Positions 33,901 through 45,230 of a stretch of DNA of 64,000 bases are shown here, piece after piece. The stretch is from the NCBI GenBank assembly GCA_030533445.1, contig CM060070.1, positions 25,842,001-25,906,000 of the forward strand, given 5' to 3'. Within the stretch, counting starts at the first letter, position 1. Every line of letters begins with the position of its first letter. Below the pieces are notes generated by a model, which did not search any database, was not told the DNA's origin, and worked only from the letters and a program-made list of their open reading frames with translations. Both the position numbers and the translations under genes were made by a program. The DNA is from Cyprinodon diabolis (lineage: Eukaryota; Chordata; Actinopteri; Cyprinodontiformes; Cyprinodontidae).

Positions 33901-36900
33901 CATTGGACACATTATAATTAACAAATGAAATGCACTAAATTTCTCACTCTAGCCCTGTAGGTGATGCTAACACAATTCAAGTGGATTTGCCACTACACAT
34001 AACTGAAGAAAAAAACCCCCCACAGATTAAAGATTCATGCGTGTGAGCAGAAGGAAGAGTTACAGAAGAATAAATGCTAGAGTCCATTGTTACAGCAATT
34101 TAGTGCTGCAACAATTGACTTTAGAAAAGGCAAGCTTTTAAGGGTATGACAAAACTGAAACCCAAGATTGAAACACCTAGATGCTTTAGACTTAGACAAC
34201 TTTAGTGTCATTTTGTAAACATATAGTGCAGGGGTCACCAACCTTTTTAAGTCTGAGGGCTTCTTCATGGCTACTGAGTCATAGGAAGGGCTACCAATAC
34301 TGACCTATGAACTGATGGGATCAGTGTTCACCTACAGTAAATCTCATCCATAAAAACTCATTTTTATTCTTATTTTATTCTTTTATTCATTTCTAATTTG
34401 CTTTTTAATATTGTCATTTTGAAACCACTGAAATATGATGAAATAGTTAACACGATGAAATAATACATAAATGATTAAAAAGAAGAGCAACAGAATAAAA
34501 AAATAAATAAACTTAACCCACTGAGTGAGTTCTTCTGTTTCCAGAAGAGGAAGAGGGCACCCCATGTGGACCTTGAGGGCCCCTTGGTACCCGCGGGCAC
34601 CGCGTTGGTGACCCCGATATAGTGTATACAAAACGAAATTTAGTTTTGTACAGCTTTCAGACAGTGGGCAGCAGCTTAGCATTGAAATGTGAATTTCCAT
34701 TTGATAAAGTGTAGCAGCGATCAAATATAAATGTAATCAGTGACTGCTTGTTGTGCTTAGGGTTATATCTGAATATAAATTGCAGTATTTGTTGAAAATA
34801 ATTGCAATTTTGAATTTTTGGCAAAAATCATTCTTAATACCACCTATAATGGTGTATAAAATTATGCTCCATATGAACAGTACCCCCTATGTGACTCAGA
34901 AGATTGTCAGATACACCCAAACCCAACTTGAATGTGACCGGGCTTAGATGTGTCTGCTATTGTTCTTTGCATGGGTGCCGGCTGATGAACGGTGATGATT
35001 TCACTGCTGAGCCATTTTGTTCTTTGGATTGGGCTAGTTCCCAATGTGAGTAATCAGAGGAGCACAGGGATGGCTAATCCTTGTGGTTTTATGAGGAAAT
35101 TATTTTTGTGAAATAGACTTAAGGGAAAGAAAAAACTTCTCATAAAAAGTCTACAGTTATGGCTTTGTTGAGCGTCAAGAGTGGTGGGAAGAGAAGTATA
35201 TGTGTTTGTGTTGTCATCAGAGCTGCTTGGCGTTTATTAGGTATTGAATGTTGTGGTTTAGGTTTGCACTGCAGCGGGTCAGACAGAGGCTGACTCATCT
35301 GTGTTGGAGATAAGGAACCTCCCCAAACCAACTTCAGAAGATTCATAAAAAAAAACAACAACTTTACTTCAACATTAATAACATAACTTCTGGAGATTCC
35401 TGTCAAACACCCTAAAGCCATTATCTGATTGGCTTTCAAATTTTAGATGCATTATGAGAACAAGTGGTTTGAAATGTTTATTATTAAAGTGAAACTGCTT
35501 TTTAAGACGTTTTTTTGCAGACATTTTTGGAGACCATAGCTTAAAGAATTGAATATGGTTTCCCATGGCTGCATTATTTGCATGGCTATGCAAAAGTATT
35601 CACACCCCTTGAGGTTTTCTTATTCTAAGCTTTGAAAATCCTGATTAAAACTGTACAATCTATCATCTGATTATAGATTGAACTTAAAGCATATGTGGAC
35701 ATGGCTGCCACCTAAACTGACAGCTCAGACAAAAACAGTTTCAGTCAAAGAAGCAGCAAAGAGACTCATGGGAAGAGTTGAAGGGATATATAACTTAAGT
35801 GGTTGAATCTCTTTCTGTTAATGGATTGTTACCACTGCCCTCTGCTGGCCTTATGATGAAATGCCTTAAGAACTCCATTTTAGTTTGACAGCAAGGGATG
35901 TATGGGACAAAGAAAATGTGAGAGATTATGACCTGACCATATTAACCTACATATAAAATGCTTTCATTAGAATTAGAGTGATAGGTCTTATTCTGTATTT
36001 TGGGCAGTACTTGCTCACAAATATTTCCTGTGTTGCTAATGTTTGTCTTTTCCATACGTTTAAATGATTTCCCTGTGTGGTGTGCAGTTGTCTGCATGTT
36101 GTGTTCAAACACACAAACTATGCAGTAACTAAAGAGAGATCTTGGATGTCAAAGGTTGCAAATACTTCATGTTTGAGTCATTAATTCCTTTTAAGTGCTT
36201 GTTGATTTCTTATTTTTATTATTTTTTTTAGATTGCATGAAAGTCTAGAAATTTAGAAATTTTATATTTTTTATACTAATGTTAATATATTTTTTTCTCA
36301 AAATCTTTTATCCTGTTTCTATAAAATATGTGGAGATGTGTGGAGTCTAAGCACTGCTTTTCTGCTTTCTTTTTCTGCTACTGCAATAATCAATTCCTGT
36401 TTTAATGTGACATGGTGTTTGCATAAATTTGACCAATCTAAAAGGTATAAAAACATGTGCATTTAAAACAGTCCAGTTCCCACAATTTTTTTTTTCATTT
36501 TAGCTTCCTGCATCTGCTTTCACTTATATCTACACACTGTTTCCACCCCTCTGCCAGCTCTATGTGGGAAGCCTGAGTCCTACAGGCTGACAGTGTCCAA
36601 TTTTTTGTGCGCAGCTCCGCAGTCCACGCTGAAAAGACTAATGCAACCGTTTGTGGCATCTACTAAATCATATTTAGTTACTTCAATGCAACTGTTTTAT
36701 GTCCTACCCTGCAACATGAAAAAATTGTGTTAAAGTAATGAAACATGGTTAAGTAAATGCCAAAAACGGATGCATATTTTTGTTATTGAAGGAGGAAAAA
36801 AAAGGGCTTCTCAGCTTCATCCTTCGGGTTACCCTGAGGTTGTTATATTATCAGGCATCGGAGGCTGGCATGACATGCCAGGCATTAAATGGGAGAGACA

Positions 36901-39705
36901 ATGAAATAGCTGACCACTGCAGACTGAAGGATCACAGCTGCTGTCTTGTCGGAGGCCCTGCTAGTAGCTTTTATTATGGTCATACTGTCAGTCATTGTTT
37001 TTCTTCTATGTAGACCAAAGAAGCCAGGAGAGCAGCAGACAAGCTCAGTCAATAAACATGCTAACACAAGTTTAAATGCTCAGCATCTGTTTACAAATTA
37101 CATTTCTCTAAATTAAAAAAAAAGATCTCTTTAGAATATTTAGAATCACTATTGAATTGGGGTTCTTGATCTTTTGAGTTGTTAATCTTCTGATTTAAAA
37201 ACTATAACAGAAGAACTAATTAATTGAATGAAACATGAAAAGGAGGAAGTGGAGCAGGCACCGCAAGTAACTGCTGAGGGTGTATGAGTATGTGAGAGCT
37301 CAGTGGGAGGAAAGGGGGAAGGAACTTGTCCAGACCACAAAGTGACAAAGATTTTAGTGAATGAAAACCAGTTTAATAAGAGGGTTTAGTTAGCTATTAA
37401 TCTTTCCAGGAATGTTGATTTATCTTGACATTAACATGAAATTTCACAAAAAAGATGAAAAGTTATAGTTATACTAATTTTAAAAAAAGATTATTACTAT
37501 TTGAGTTTTGTTTCTTATTTCATGGCTGTTTGAAAGTAAACTAAATGAGCTAAAAGTGGCCAACATTTGTTTGAATGAAAACAGCTTTGTGGAAACACTC
37601 CCACCTACTGATTTCCGCCGACATACCATTATGACTAGAGGTTTAGCTTGACCGTATGCTGACAGCAGTGAATGGAAACCTTTCTCATAAGTCATAATGA
37701 GACAGATGGTAACATACATGCTAAGAACAAAGGCTGTATTTTTGGTTCTGAAACCTACAAATTCAACTAGGTACTTTCATTGGTTTGTACTGAAGGAATT
37801 TCACATTAGTGGTGCAAACATCAGTGCAAAAATGTATAAGGATAACATAAGTCTATGTAAAGGCAGCTACCAAGTCAGCCTTTTATCAACTGACGAACAT
37901 TTCCAGGATTAAAGGACTAATCTCCAAGCAGGATCTTGAAGAACTTACATGCATTTATCTTTAGTAGACTGATTAATACAATAGTGTCTTTATAGGTTTG
38001 CCAAAGAAGTCCATCAGACAGCTGCAGCTGATCCAAAACACTGTAGAGCACATCAGCATATGTCTGAAGTCCTTCCACTGGCTCCCTGCAGCTCAGAGTC
38101 TTTAAGTCACTGAATGGATAAGCACCTACATAACAGATTTGTCTTTAGTGTATCAACCTCCCAGACCACTCAGGTCCTCTAGTTCCAGCCTACTCTGTTC
38201 ACCCAGAACTAGAACCAAACACGGAGAAGCAGCATTTAGGTCCTATTATGCTCCACTTATCTGTAACAAACTCCCAGAAGACTTGAAAAGTGCTGAAAGC
38301 CTTTCAAGTCAAACTTAAAACCCATTTAGAAATGCCTTTGACTGTTGACATCAAACTGTTAACTGAGGTATTATTAGTTTAAGGTTGTGGTCCAACTGTT
38401 TTATTTGTTGTTTGTTGATTTTGTTTGTTGATTTTGGAGTGACCTTCACTTGTTGGCTATATTTTAATGAGAGTCTCTGTCTGCAGGAGCAGATCCATGT
38501 GCCTGTCTACCACCCGACGCCCAGCCAGGCCCGGCTGGCCACTCAGCTGACTGAGGAGGAGCAGGTCCGCATTGCTCAACGCATCGGACTCATCCAGCAC
38601 CTCCCCAAAGGTGTGTACGACCCGGGCCGTGGTGGTTCTGAAAAGAAGATCAGAGAGTGAGTATGAACCTAATACTAATCTGGGTAGAAGGGAACGACTC
38701 TCCATATGTTGGATATTTTGATAAAAAAAAATTTTAAGCCTTCAGCAGCCAATATTCCTGCTTAAAGTATTTATACTTGTTTAATATTTTTAATGCAAGT
38801 TTCAGATACCAACCAGAAAATTAAATGTACTGAAGTACTAATTTGTAAATGTACTACATTTATTCTTAGTATATATACTGAGGAACTTCCCATAAAACTA
38901 TATATAAGGGTATTTTCCTTTTTTTTTTTTTTTTTTAAACGATTTATCATTACCCGTACACTTCCATAGATTAGATTAGATTAGATTAGATGAGCTTTAT
39001 TGATCTCACAGCTGAGAAATTCCCTCGTCACATATTGGCATAGAAGTTACAGAAGGTGCAAACAAGGAGGAAAAAGGTGCATTAAGAATAAGCTATATAT
39101 ACAGTATATCCAGGTATATACAGTATATCAAGATAACAGTATATCAAGATATAACCCACCTCTTTGTGTTGGTTTATCAAATATAGTCCCATTTAAAAAT
39201 GCTGCAGTTTGTGGTATTAATCTGCCATTTTTTAAAGCAGCTGTTAAGCCAACAACTAAAAGTAGATACTGCTTCCCTGTTCCTGGAACTGCAACAGCTT
39301 TAAAGGGGAGATTATGTAGAAAGCTTAAATAATTATTATTCCAACCATCCATCCATCCATTTTCTGACACGCTTTATCCCAAGTGGGGTTACGAGGGTTG
39401 CTGGTGCCCGTCTCCAGCTTTCTTCGGGCGAGAGGCGGGGTACATCCTGGACAGGACGCCAGTCCATCGCAGTAATTATAGTTCAATAAAGTAAATATAT
39501 TGACCATATCTGAAAATCTGTTTACCTCCACAGGTGTGTGATCTGCATGATGGACTTTGTTTATGGCGACCCCATCCGGTTCCTGCCCTGCATGCACATC
39601 TACCACATGGACTGTATAGACGACTGGCTGATGAGATCTTTTACCTGCCCCTCCTGCATGGAACCTGTGGATGCAGCGCTGCTCTCCTCCTACGAGACCA
39701 ACTGA
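27980..39705 (+). CDS. rnf11: RING finger protein 11, E3 ubiquitin ligase adaptor
   Basis: Exons 27980-28102, 38487-38656 and 39534-39705 join with correct GT-AG sites to 154 codons plus TGA, the same length as human RNF11. The N-terminus MGNCLK has Gly2 and Cys4, the known myristoylation and palmitoylation residues that anchor the protein to endosomal membranes. The PPPPY stretch at 36-40 is the PY motif that binds WW domains of NEDD4-family ligases. Exon 3 carries the RING-H2: Cys99, Cys102, Cys117, His119, His122, Cys125, Cys136, Cys139. Thr135, the reported AKT site in the human protein, is kept. In mammals RNF11 works with the A20/ITCH/TAX1BP1 complex and with SMURF/NEDD4 ligases. Exon 1 is followed by a 10.4-kb intron. 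Whether this is teleost rnf11a or rnf11b cannot be decided here. Confidence 0.97.
31691..33065 (-). mobile_element. 5'-truncated L2/Rex-like LINE
   Basis: A minus-strand non-LTR retrotransposon, cut off at about 33065 inside the reverse-transcriptase domain. From there an open frame runs to a stop at 31994. It shows an FVDDAVN block, VDFSSAFNS (RT palm), INTGSPQGCVLSPWLF, the catalytic FADDTTLIGL, and the LNAQKTVEMIVDFR and FLGTTI blocks, ending in the C-terminal NSFFPSAIRLMNT. A 3' UTR of about 300 bp follows and ends at CAGAATCAGAATCGGGTTTA. The frame reads through without an evident stop, so this is a relatively young insertion. The clade assignment (L2/CR1/Rex group) is from motif resemblance. 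Confidence 0.88.
34187..34735 (-). repeat. LINE 3' tail split by a hAT MITE
   Basis: Minus-strand LINE 3' end in two parts: 34187-34228 (TAGACTTAGACAAC, then CATTTTGT) and 34625-34735 (TATACAAAACGAAATT and CAGTGGGCAGCAGCTT). It is the same family as 2358-2592. A 388-bp hAT MITE separates the halves. Confidence 0.7.
34229..34616. mobile_element. hAT-type MITE nested in a LINE tail
   Basis: 388 bp. It starts CAGGGGTCACCAACC and ends GCGTTGGTGACCCCG, giving a terminal inverted repeat of about 15 bp. It is flanked by the perfect 8-bp direct repeat ATATAGTG at 34221-34228 and 34617-34624. The last base before the repeat should be part of CCCTG by symmetry but is CCCCG here. No ORF. Confidence 0.9.
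35588..35795 (+). repeat. degenerate Tc1-like element, 5' part
   Basis: GCAAAAGTATTCACACCCCT near 35589 is the TIR start common to many fish Tc1 elements. It is followed at about 35700-35790 by a decayed stretch (TGGCTGCCACCTAAACTGAC, GAAGCAGCAAAGAGACTCAT) that recalls the N-terminal transposase region. No matching right end was identified. Confidence 0.55.
37997..38345 (+). pseudogene. L2-like LINE ORF2 C-terminal fragment
   Basis: A plus-strand fragment whose translation, allowing a few stops, follows the terminal domain of L2-type ORF2. It has a QLQLIQNT block, FHWLPAAQSL, a PPRPLRSS block, CSPRTRTKHGEAAFRSYYAP, and a final KLPEDLKSAES/NPF region. It lies 140 nt upstream of rnf11 exon 2 and is truncated at both sides. 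Confidence 0.7.
38968..39130 (-). repeat. LINE 3' tail with pentanucleotide repeat
   Basis: (TTAGA)n is followed by GAGCTTTATTGATCTCACAG and GAAATTCCCTCGTCACA. On the minus strand this is a LINE 3' end with a (TCTAA)n tail. It is interrupted downstream by short TATATACAGTATAT repeats. Confidence 0.6.
39343..39475. repeat. CATCCATC-type fish repeat
   Basis: CCATCCATCCATCCATTTTC, then ACACGCTTTATCCC, GGGCGAGAGGCGGGGTACAT and CCTGGACAGGACGCCAGTCC. This is a very common teleost dispersed repeat, probably a LINE 3' end. It ends 58 nt upstream of rnf11 exon 3. Confidence 0.7.
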
Positions 39706-41306
39706 TGCCTAGACCATGCTGGATTGGCCAGATCTCCACACACACACAAAAAAATCCCTCCTCACTGCTTACTTATATCCTGTATTAGTAATACGATGAA
39801 ATTTAGGCCATGATTTCAGGAGATAAAATACTGGATCAGTTTTGTTTCTGTGCAGATAAATGGACTTAATATCGAAGGCATATTAATGCCTTCATTTCCT
39901 CAGTGAGCCTGCAGGACAGGACTGAATCTGAGAAAGGACTTAGGAAATAAAGATGATGGTTCAGACAAGCAGGGGGGAGGCTGGGTGAGAGACAAGATAG
40001 GGCCGATCAAAAGATATAATTATGAATAGGTTTTAAATATATATGCACATACAGACTCTTGCACAGTTCTTTCACTTTACTTCCAGCCTCTGAAATGTTC
40101 CCACCAGAAGTGAGAGGAGATGGCTGACCTCCACTGGAGGGATTATCATGTTTCCCAGACTGCTGGTAACTGAAGAAGCCCTTAGATGAAGGAAAAGTAA
40201 AAAAGAGATGACCTCTGACTAAGAAACTGATGCAAAGAGTACAGCTGAGGTAACTCACGACAGGATGGGGCCTGTGCTCGTCTTCAGAAGCAGACAGGCT
40301 TAGTTTTGTTTGTCTGTACGGATATCTTCTGTCTTTGATGGGTTAAAGATTTGATTGACTTCTCCCCTGGTTCTGTGAATGTGTTTTTGTTTTTCCAACT
40401 AAAGGGCTCTGTTAAATCTGTGTTCACCAATAATGTGGGCATAACAAAAAGGACATGCAGTCTGCTTCTTATTTACTAATGTAATGGATTGCTGTTAAAA
40501 ATGTTCCTTTTTAAGGTTCAGATTCCCCCTTGGGAATATGAGAAAAGCACAATTCAGCTGCTTTTTGTTTTTTTTTGTACTTTTTAGTCGTTAGATTTAA
40601 AAGCAGAGAATCAGCATTACTACAATGTGATCCATTATATCTGCTTTATACAGGAGACTAGGCTAAAACAATGTGTCCAAATCCATGTTTGCCCAAAATT
40701 AAAACTTCTTAAAGTCTCAAGTAACAATGAAAAATTATAACAGGTTAAATTTAGTTAATTATCCTGAATCATATTTTATTATGTTAATTCTTAATTTCTC
40801 TGCACTAAGAGAACTCTGGTTGGGTAATCTCTACTGTATTTTTACATTCCCATTCTCAGCATCACCCAGTTTACTGGAATGCTACAAGAAAAATATTTGC
40901 TAATATGATGTTCTCCTTCTTCTGTGTGGGTTTTTACCGTGAATCTGACAGGATGTCATGTGAACTGTTCCTGTGCACCTTATATGACTAAAATCATGTA
41001 AAAACCAGTAAATTGAGTGTGTTAAAGTGGTAAGGCTCCCACCCTGAGTGTTTTTGGAAAACCTTCACAGATGGATAGCTGGTTAGCGGTCTGTACCTTA
41101 GTTTTTTTGCACAGTACTTTATCCTTGTTGTATATATATTTAGTCTTCTGCCCCCCAGGTGGAGCTCCATGGCCTTATACTTTACACAAGTGAGAGCTGG
41201 TTGATCAATATGTCTTTTTATTCTTTATGGGATATATATATAAAGTCTGGCCCTCTAACAATCTGCTCTCTACTACAGTACAGCTGAAGATGTCTATCGA
41301 AATAAA
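39706..41306 (+). other. rnf11 3' UTR
   Basis: Runs from the stop codon to the AATAAA at 41301. Earlier AATAAA motifs (for example 39946-39951) could give shorter isoforms. No ORF or mobile element is recognised inside it. Confidence 0.5.
41301..41306 (+). terminator. AATAAA poly(A) signal, likely main one for rnf11
   Basis: AATAAAACATG, followed by a T/G-rich stretch (TTTTCTAGCTGCTTCG), about 1.6 kb past the stop codon. Mammalian RNF11 mRNAs also have long 3' UTRs, so a distal site is plausible. Confidence 0.5.
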
Positions 41307-44096
41307 ACATGTTTTCTAGCTGCTTCGTATCAGATTAGGTCTAAATAATCCTGGGGTTATTTGATGAAAACAATAAATCATGATGCTTCTAAAACAGTGA
41401 TATGTCTCACTAAAAGTAAGGTCTGCACATGGATGCAGGAAAATTTCCCTTCTTGTTAAAACTCCACAACGCACAAGATGTTGCTTTGTCATCACAGAGT
41501 TGGTGTGCACTCTGACTCATTATTTTTAATGACCTTTTAATTTAAATTGACCATGCTCGCTATAATGTGAGTTTTTCATTGATTTTCTTTTTAATTTCTG
41601 GGGGGGAAAAAAGAACAACAAGGTGTTTTCATGTGAGTGGAGTATGTATGTGTGTTTGTGGATGCTCGTAAGAACTTTTCTTGTAAGGTTAAATATGCAT
41701 ATGCTCTGTAATAAAATCAAATAAAAGGAAGCAGAAAGTAGTCACTGGGGGATTAAATGGTCTCTTCATATTTTTGCCCATAAAATGGCTTCCTGGTTAC
41801 CTCATAAAATGGGCTATTGAACATTTTTATAAGCAATTTTCTAAAAAGTGTTTTCTAATATAGATATTTGGACATTTTCCTATTACAATTAATGGTTTCT
41901 TGGCCCTCCTTGCATTTTTGCTGCTTGTTTTATGTAATTCTTGCACCTACGAATAATTAGTTTTCATTGTCCCAGTAAGTGTAGATTACCTAGGTGTAAT
42001 AAACAGCTGTAGTGACTTAAATGTCAGAAGTGTTTGACAAAAACATTGAAACGTTTAATGTTTATTTTCTATGCTAAACTCTTCTGCCAGTTTATTGACT
42101 TTTATTATGTAAGATTTCCCTACAAAAAATGCTTTAAAAAAATACGTTTATTTTATTTTTCTTGGATTAAACCTCAGATCCTCATCTTCACTGACCGTGT
42201 CCCAAGTCTGTAAGAGAAAAAAAATAGATATTTTAGATGTAGCAACAACTAAACGGATTTTCAAAAATAACAAAAGGAGATAAACTGGCAGAAAACGGAA
42301 TTAAATCAACGAGAATAGGCGTTAAGTGACGTGGGGCGTAAAGTAGATCGGTGATTGGTCAGCCGTCAAACGGCTTCCAGCCAATGAAAACACCGTGTCC
42401 ACCTTTGACTCCTCCGTCTCTGATTATACTGTGCTGCCCACCTCCATGTCAAAATAAAGTAATGCTATTTAATTTGAATCTCTTATACGCCCTTTTATAT
42501 TTACTTCTCCCCAAGCAGAAATAAGGGTTACGTGAATGTAGCGGAATTTTAACATAAAATCAAGCCAACGCCTAGGCTGAACTGAACACTTTCGTGTAAT
42601 TGAATGAGTCAATTGTGACGGGCGGGGGACCGCTTACACAGAGGAAAATCAGGGCAATTAAATCAAAATAGGCAAATATAATCATAATATATGGCAGAAT
42701 ATAAGCGAGAAGATTAAACAGTTCCGTTTTCAGGGAAACACTGCAACATTTTAACAAGCCAATTGTAAAAAAATAAATAAATAAATAAAAAAAAAGAGCC
42801 CATATTAGGTCTCAGAAACCTATGTTGCAGGATCTTCACTGTTCAAAACTCAACAAAACGGAAAATCGCCTTTCGGTCACGCAGTTAATCTGTAATATCA
42901 GTATCAGTAATATATATATATATATAAACAGCTTAACAATGTTCCGCAGTCCATAGATGGCAATACTACATTGATGTCTTGATTTGAGGTGGGTATATAT
43001 GACAATTTGCAAATGAACTAAGATTCACATTTAGATTATGAAAAAATAGCTTTTTTACCTTATTTCAAGTACATAATATGTAATAATCGTATTTTAAGGT
43101 TAAAAACTCTCTTCCACTGACAGATTGTCTTATTTTTCTGCTCAGATTACGGTCGAGTACAGTTATTTTCAGGAAATTTACCATATTTTCAGGTCATTTT
43201 TTTAAGTCCAACATGTCTGTCAATAGACATGGAAATTGAAAATGCAACTTCCCCTCCCACTTTAACTGTATAGAACCTTATTAAAATGATTTTTACGAAT
43301 TATGATAATTTGGCCTTATATGTTTGCTTGTAAATTAAATGTTAAACAAGGAAAGGGTAACTTGTGTGCTGTAGTTGTCATAAAAAAAGACGTGTCAAAA
43401 AGATGTCATCAGGTAGTTCCTATAGCCCCCACAAGGATGGTGCAAAATAACACAAATGTGTTTGTGGCGGTGTACTTTGTTCAAGAGATCCTGCTAAAAA
43501 TGTTTAAAATCTGTTTTGTTTACAGTATAGAGTACCTTTTGTATGTGGCTCATATTTTCCAATGAAAAGCTTCCTTTTTTTTGGCTTTTGGACTCAGCAA
43601 TTTCTGCACACATTATGAAAAAAAAAAATCCAAGATAGTTAAAAAGTAAGAGTTTATTTCTGAACCAAGAAAGAATTACAAGTAGGAAATGCTACATTCT
43701 TACATCTTTCAGATGTATTTTCCCCATCAGTATCAGCTTTGCACCTCTTGCAAATCCCTGCATGCTGATGCATCACAAACCAGCTCTGTTGTTGACTACA
43801 TTCTTTAAAAAAAGATAAATAAACTATATCAAAGAATACTCTCTAGCAAACTTTCCAGAGCACGTGTTCTTTGTCTTGGTTTCTCAGTTATGAAGCGGCT
43901 GGTGAAAAATATTTTTGGTGGGGCTGATATAGCCTAGTGTATGTCTCCAACTAATCCGGAATAAGAATTCAAATAAACAATTGGACAATACATACAATTT
44001 AACAGTAATGATTTCATTTACTATATAATAACAGTAACAGTGATGATTTGGGTCACTGTGACGGGGTTCTTTGGCCTCCAAGAATCCAGGCTCAGT
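41307..44096. other. non-coding DNA downstream of rnf11
   Basis: AT-rich, with simple repeats ((AAAT)n near 42768-42792, (TA)n near 42910-42927). The only structured site is the CCAAT/CRE cluster near 42.35 kb. No coding exon is supported. Confidence 0.55.
42327..42385. promoter_or_regulatory. promoter-like CRE and opposed CCAAT boxes
   Basis: Within 60 bp there is a CRE-like TGACGTGG (42327-42334), an inverted CCAAT box (ATTGG at 42354-42358), a small palindrome AGCCGTCAAACGGCT (42361-42375) and a forward CCAAT box (42381-42385). The spacing and the local rise in GC resemble a vertebrate core promoter of the CCAAT/NF-Y type. No gene was recognised on either side within 1.5 kb. Confidence 0.35.
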
Positions 44097-45229
44097 CGGG
44101 TTACCGGTGTTGGTGATTTATTGTGCTCAAAAACTCAAAACAGGGTGCAAAAGAAACTAAACATACAAGATACTCTGGGCCTCAGCCTCCCTCCAGTTAC
44201 CAGCAATGTAACAAAGAAATAGAAAACAGAAATGGCCGCTCTTATTCCCACAGCCCTCATTAAATAGTTTAAGCCCCTCACCTCAGGCTCTCTTATTTCT
44301 GATTTCTTCTCATAAATCATTTGTGTCCATATATTACCTCCACAAACAATTGATGTACAAAAACAAATAATTTTTACAACTTAATTATTTTACACAGATT
44401 CATTGACTTATTCAATTACACCAAACTGGGTTTGAACCCAGCAAAGACGCAGCCAGACTGAAGATGACAAGTCCCCGTAGCATAAACACGTACACACCCC
44501 CACACACACACACACACACACACACACGGATAACCCCACTGAAATATTAAGTGTGCACCCTCAATACGCCAGCAGGTAACCAGGACATCGTGTGTGTTTT
44601 AAGTTAATGGAGCTACTGGGCTCAGCGCGAGCGTATTGGTCCTCACAAACAGAGTATAACAGGAATGTGTGTGTGGCACGCAAAGTTTTAAGCGACGAGG
44701 TGGATTCGTCACAGTCACAATAACCATGACATGAAATTCTCCTACCCTACAACATGGATGTTCTTCTGGCAAACGGGTAGATAAATAAGGATCTCACCGA
44801 ATTTGGTGGAAGCTGCATCTCGTTCGTTACGGTCGCCATGGTCCTTCTAATTGTCTGCACCTGCGCTTGGTTGCAGAAGCCTGTTAAAGCGCAGTATTTT
44901 CAGAGCCCCAAGACCATAAAGTTCTGAGACGCTGATTGGCCATTAAATTCACCTAGCAATAGTACATGATTGACAGATTCTCTGCAAATGTGGGGCAGTC
45001 TGATCAGCGCCCCCAGAACAGAGACGGTAGGAGTCTGTCTGTGGAAATCCACAAATTAATGACAGTAGATAGGGAAATGTAGTTTATATAATTTGTTTTG
45101 CTTATAGGTACACACTCTAGAGAGTAAAACTGACATTTATGAGTTAATTTCTAAAAATATATTTTACGTTTCTCTCTTCTTATCAGGGAGGACGGTGCCC
45201 CAGCGCCCCCTATGGGCCGGCCGCCACTG
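44097..45229 (-). mobile_element. 5' arm of a hAT-like element, copy 1 (minus)
   Basis: Reverse-complement copy of the segment at 59310-60438. Its terminus at 45229 reads inward on the minus strand as CAGTGGCGGCCGGCCCATAG, a hAT-like TIR. It contains a (CA)n tract at about 44498-44526 and a short exon-like start (44798-44839). The similarity to copy 2 ends at 44097. Left of that, copy 1 continues into sequence that copy 2 lacks, so the element may extend further left. The opposite TIR was not found. Confidence 0.7.
44798..44839 (-). CDS. candidate first exon of a hAT-like element gene, copy 1
   Basis: On the minus strand an ATG at 44839 opens 14 codons reading MATVTNEMQLPPNS, followed directly by a GTGAG donor. 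The same exon and donor occur in the other copy (59700-59741) with one amino-acid difference, and the codon frame is kept. It may be the first exon of a transposase or accessory gene of the element. The downstream exon was not identified, so function is unknown. Confidence 0.35.
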
Positions 45230-45230
45230 G

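Larger units (their letters stand above)
28103..38486 (+). other. rnf11 intron 1
   Basis: A 10.4-kb intron. Besides the mobile elements listed separately (LINE 31691-33065, split LINE tail with nested hAT MITE 34187-34735, Tc1 relic 35588-35795, L2 fragment 37997-38345), it is AT-rich non-coding DNA with poly-A and poly-T tracts. No alternative exon can be supported. Confidence 0.6.
38657..39533 (+). other. rnf11 intron 2
   Basis: An 877-nt intron with a poly-T tract at about 38921-38937 and two repeat fragments listed separately. No further exon. Confidence 0.65.
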
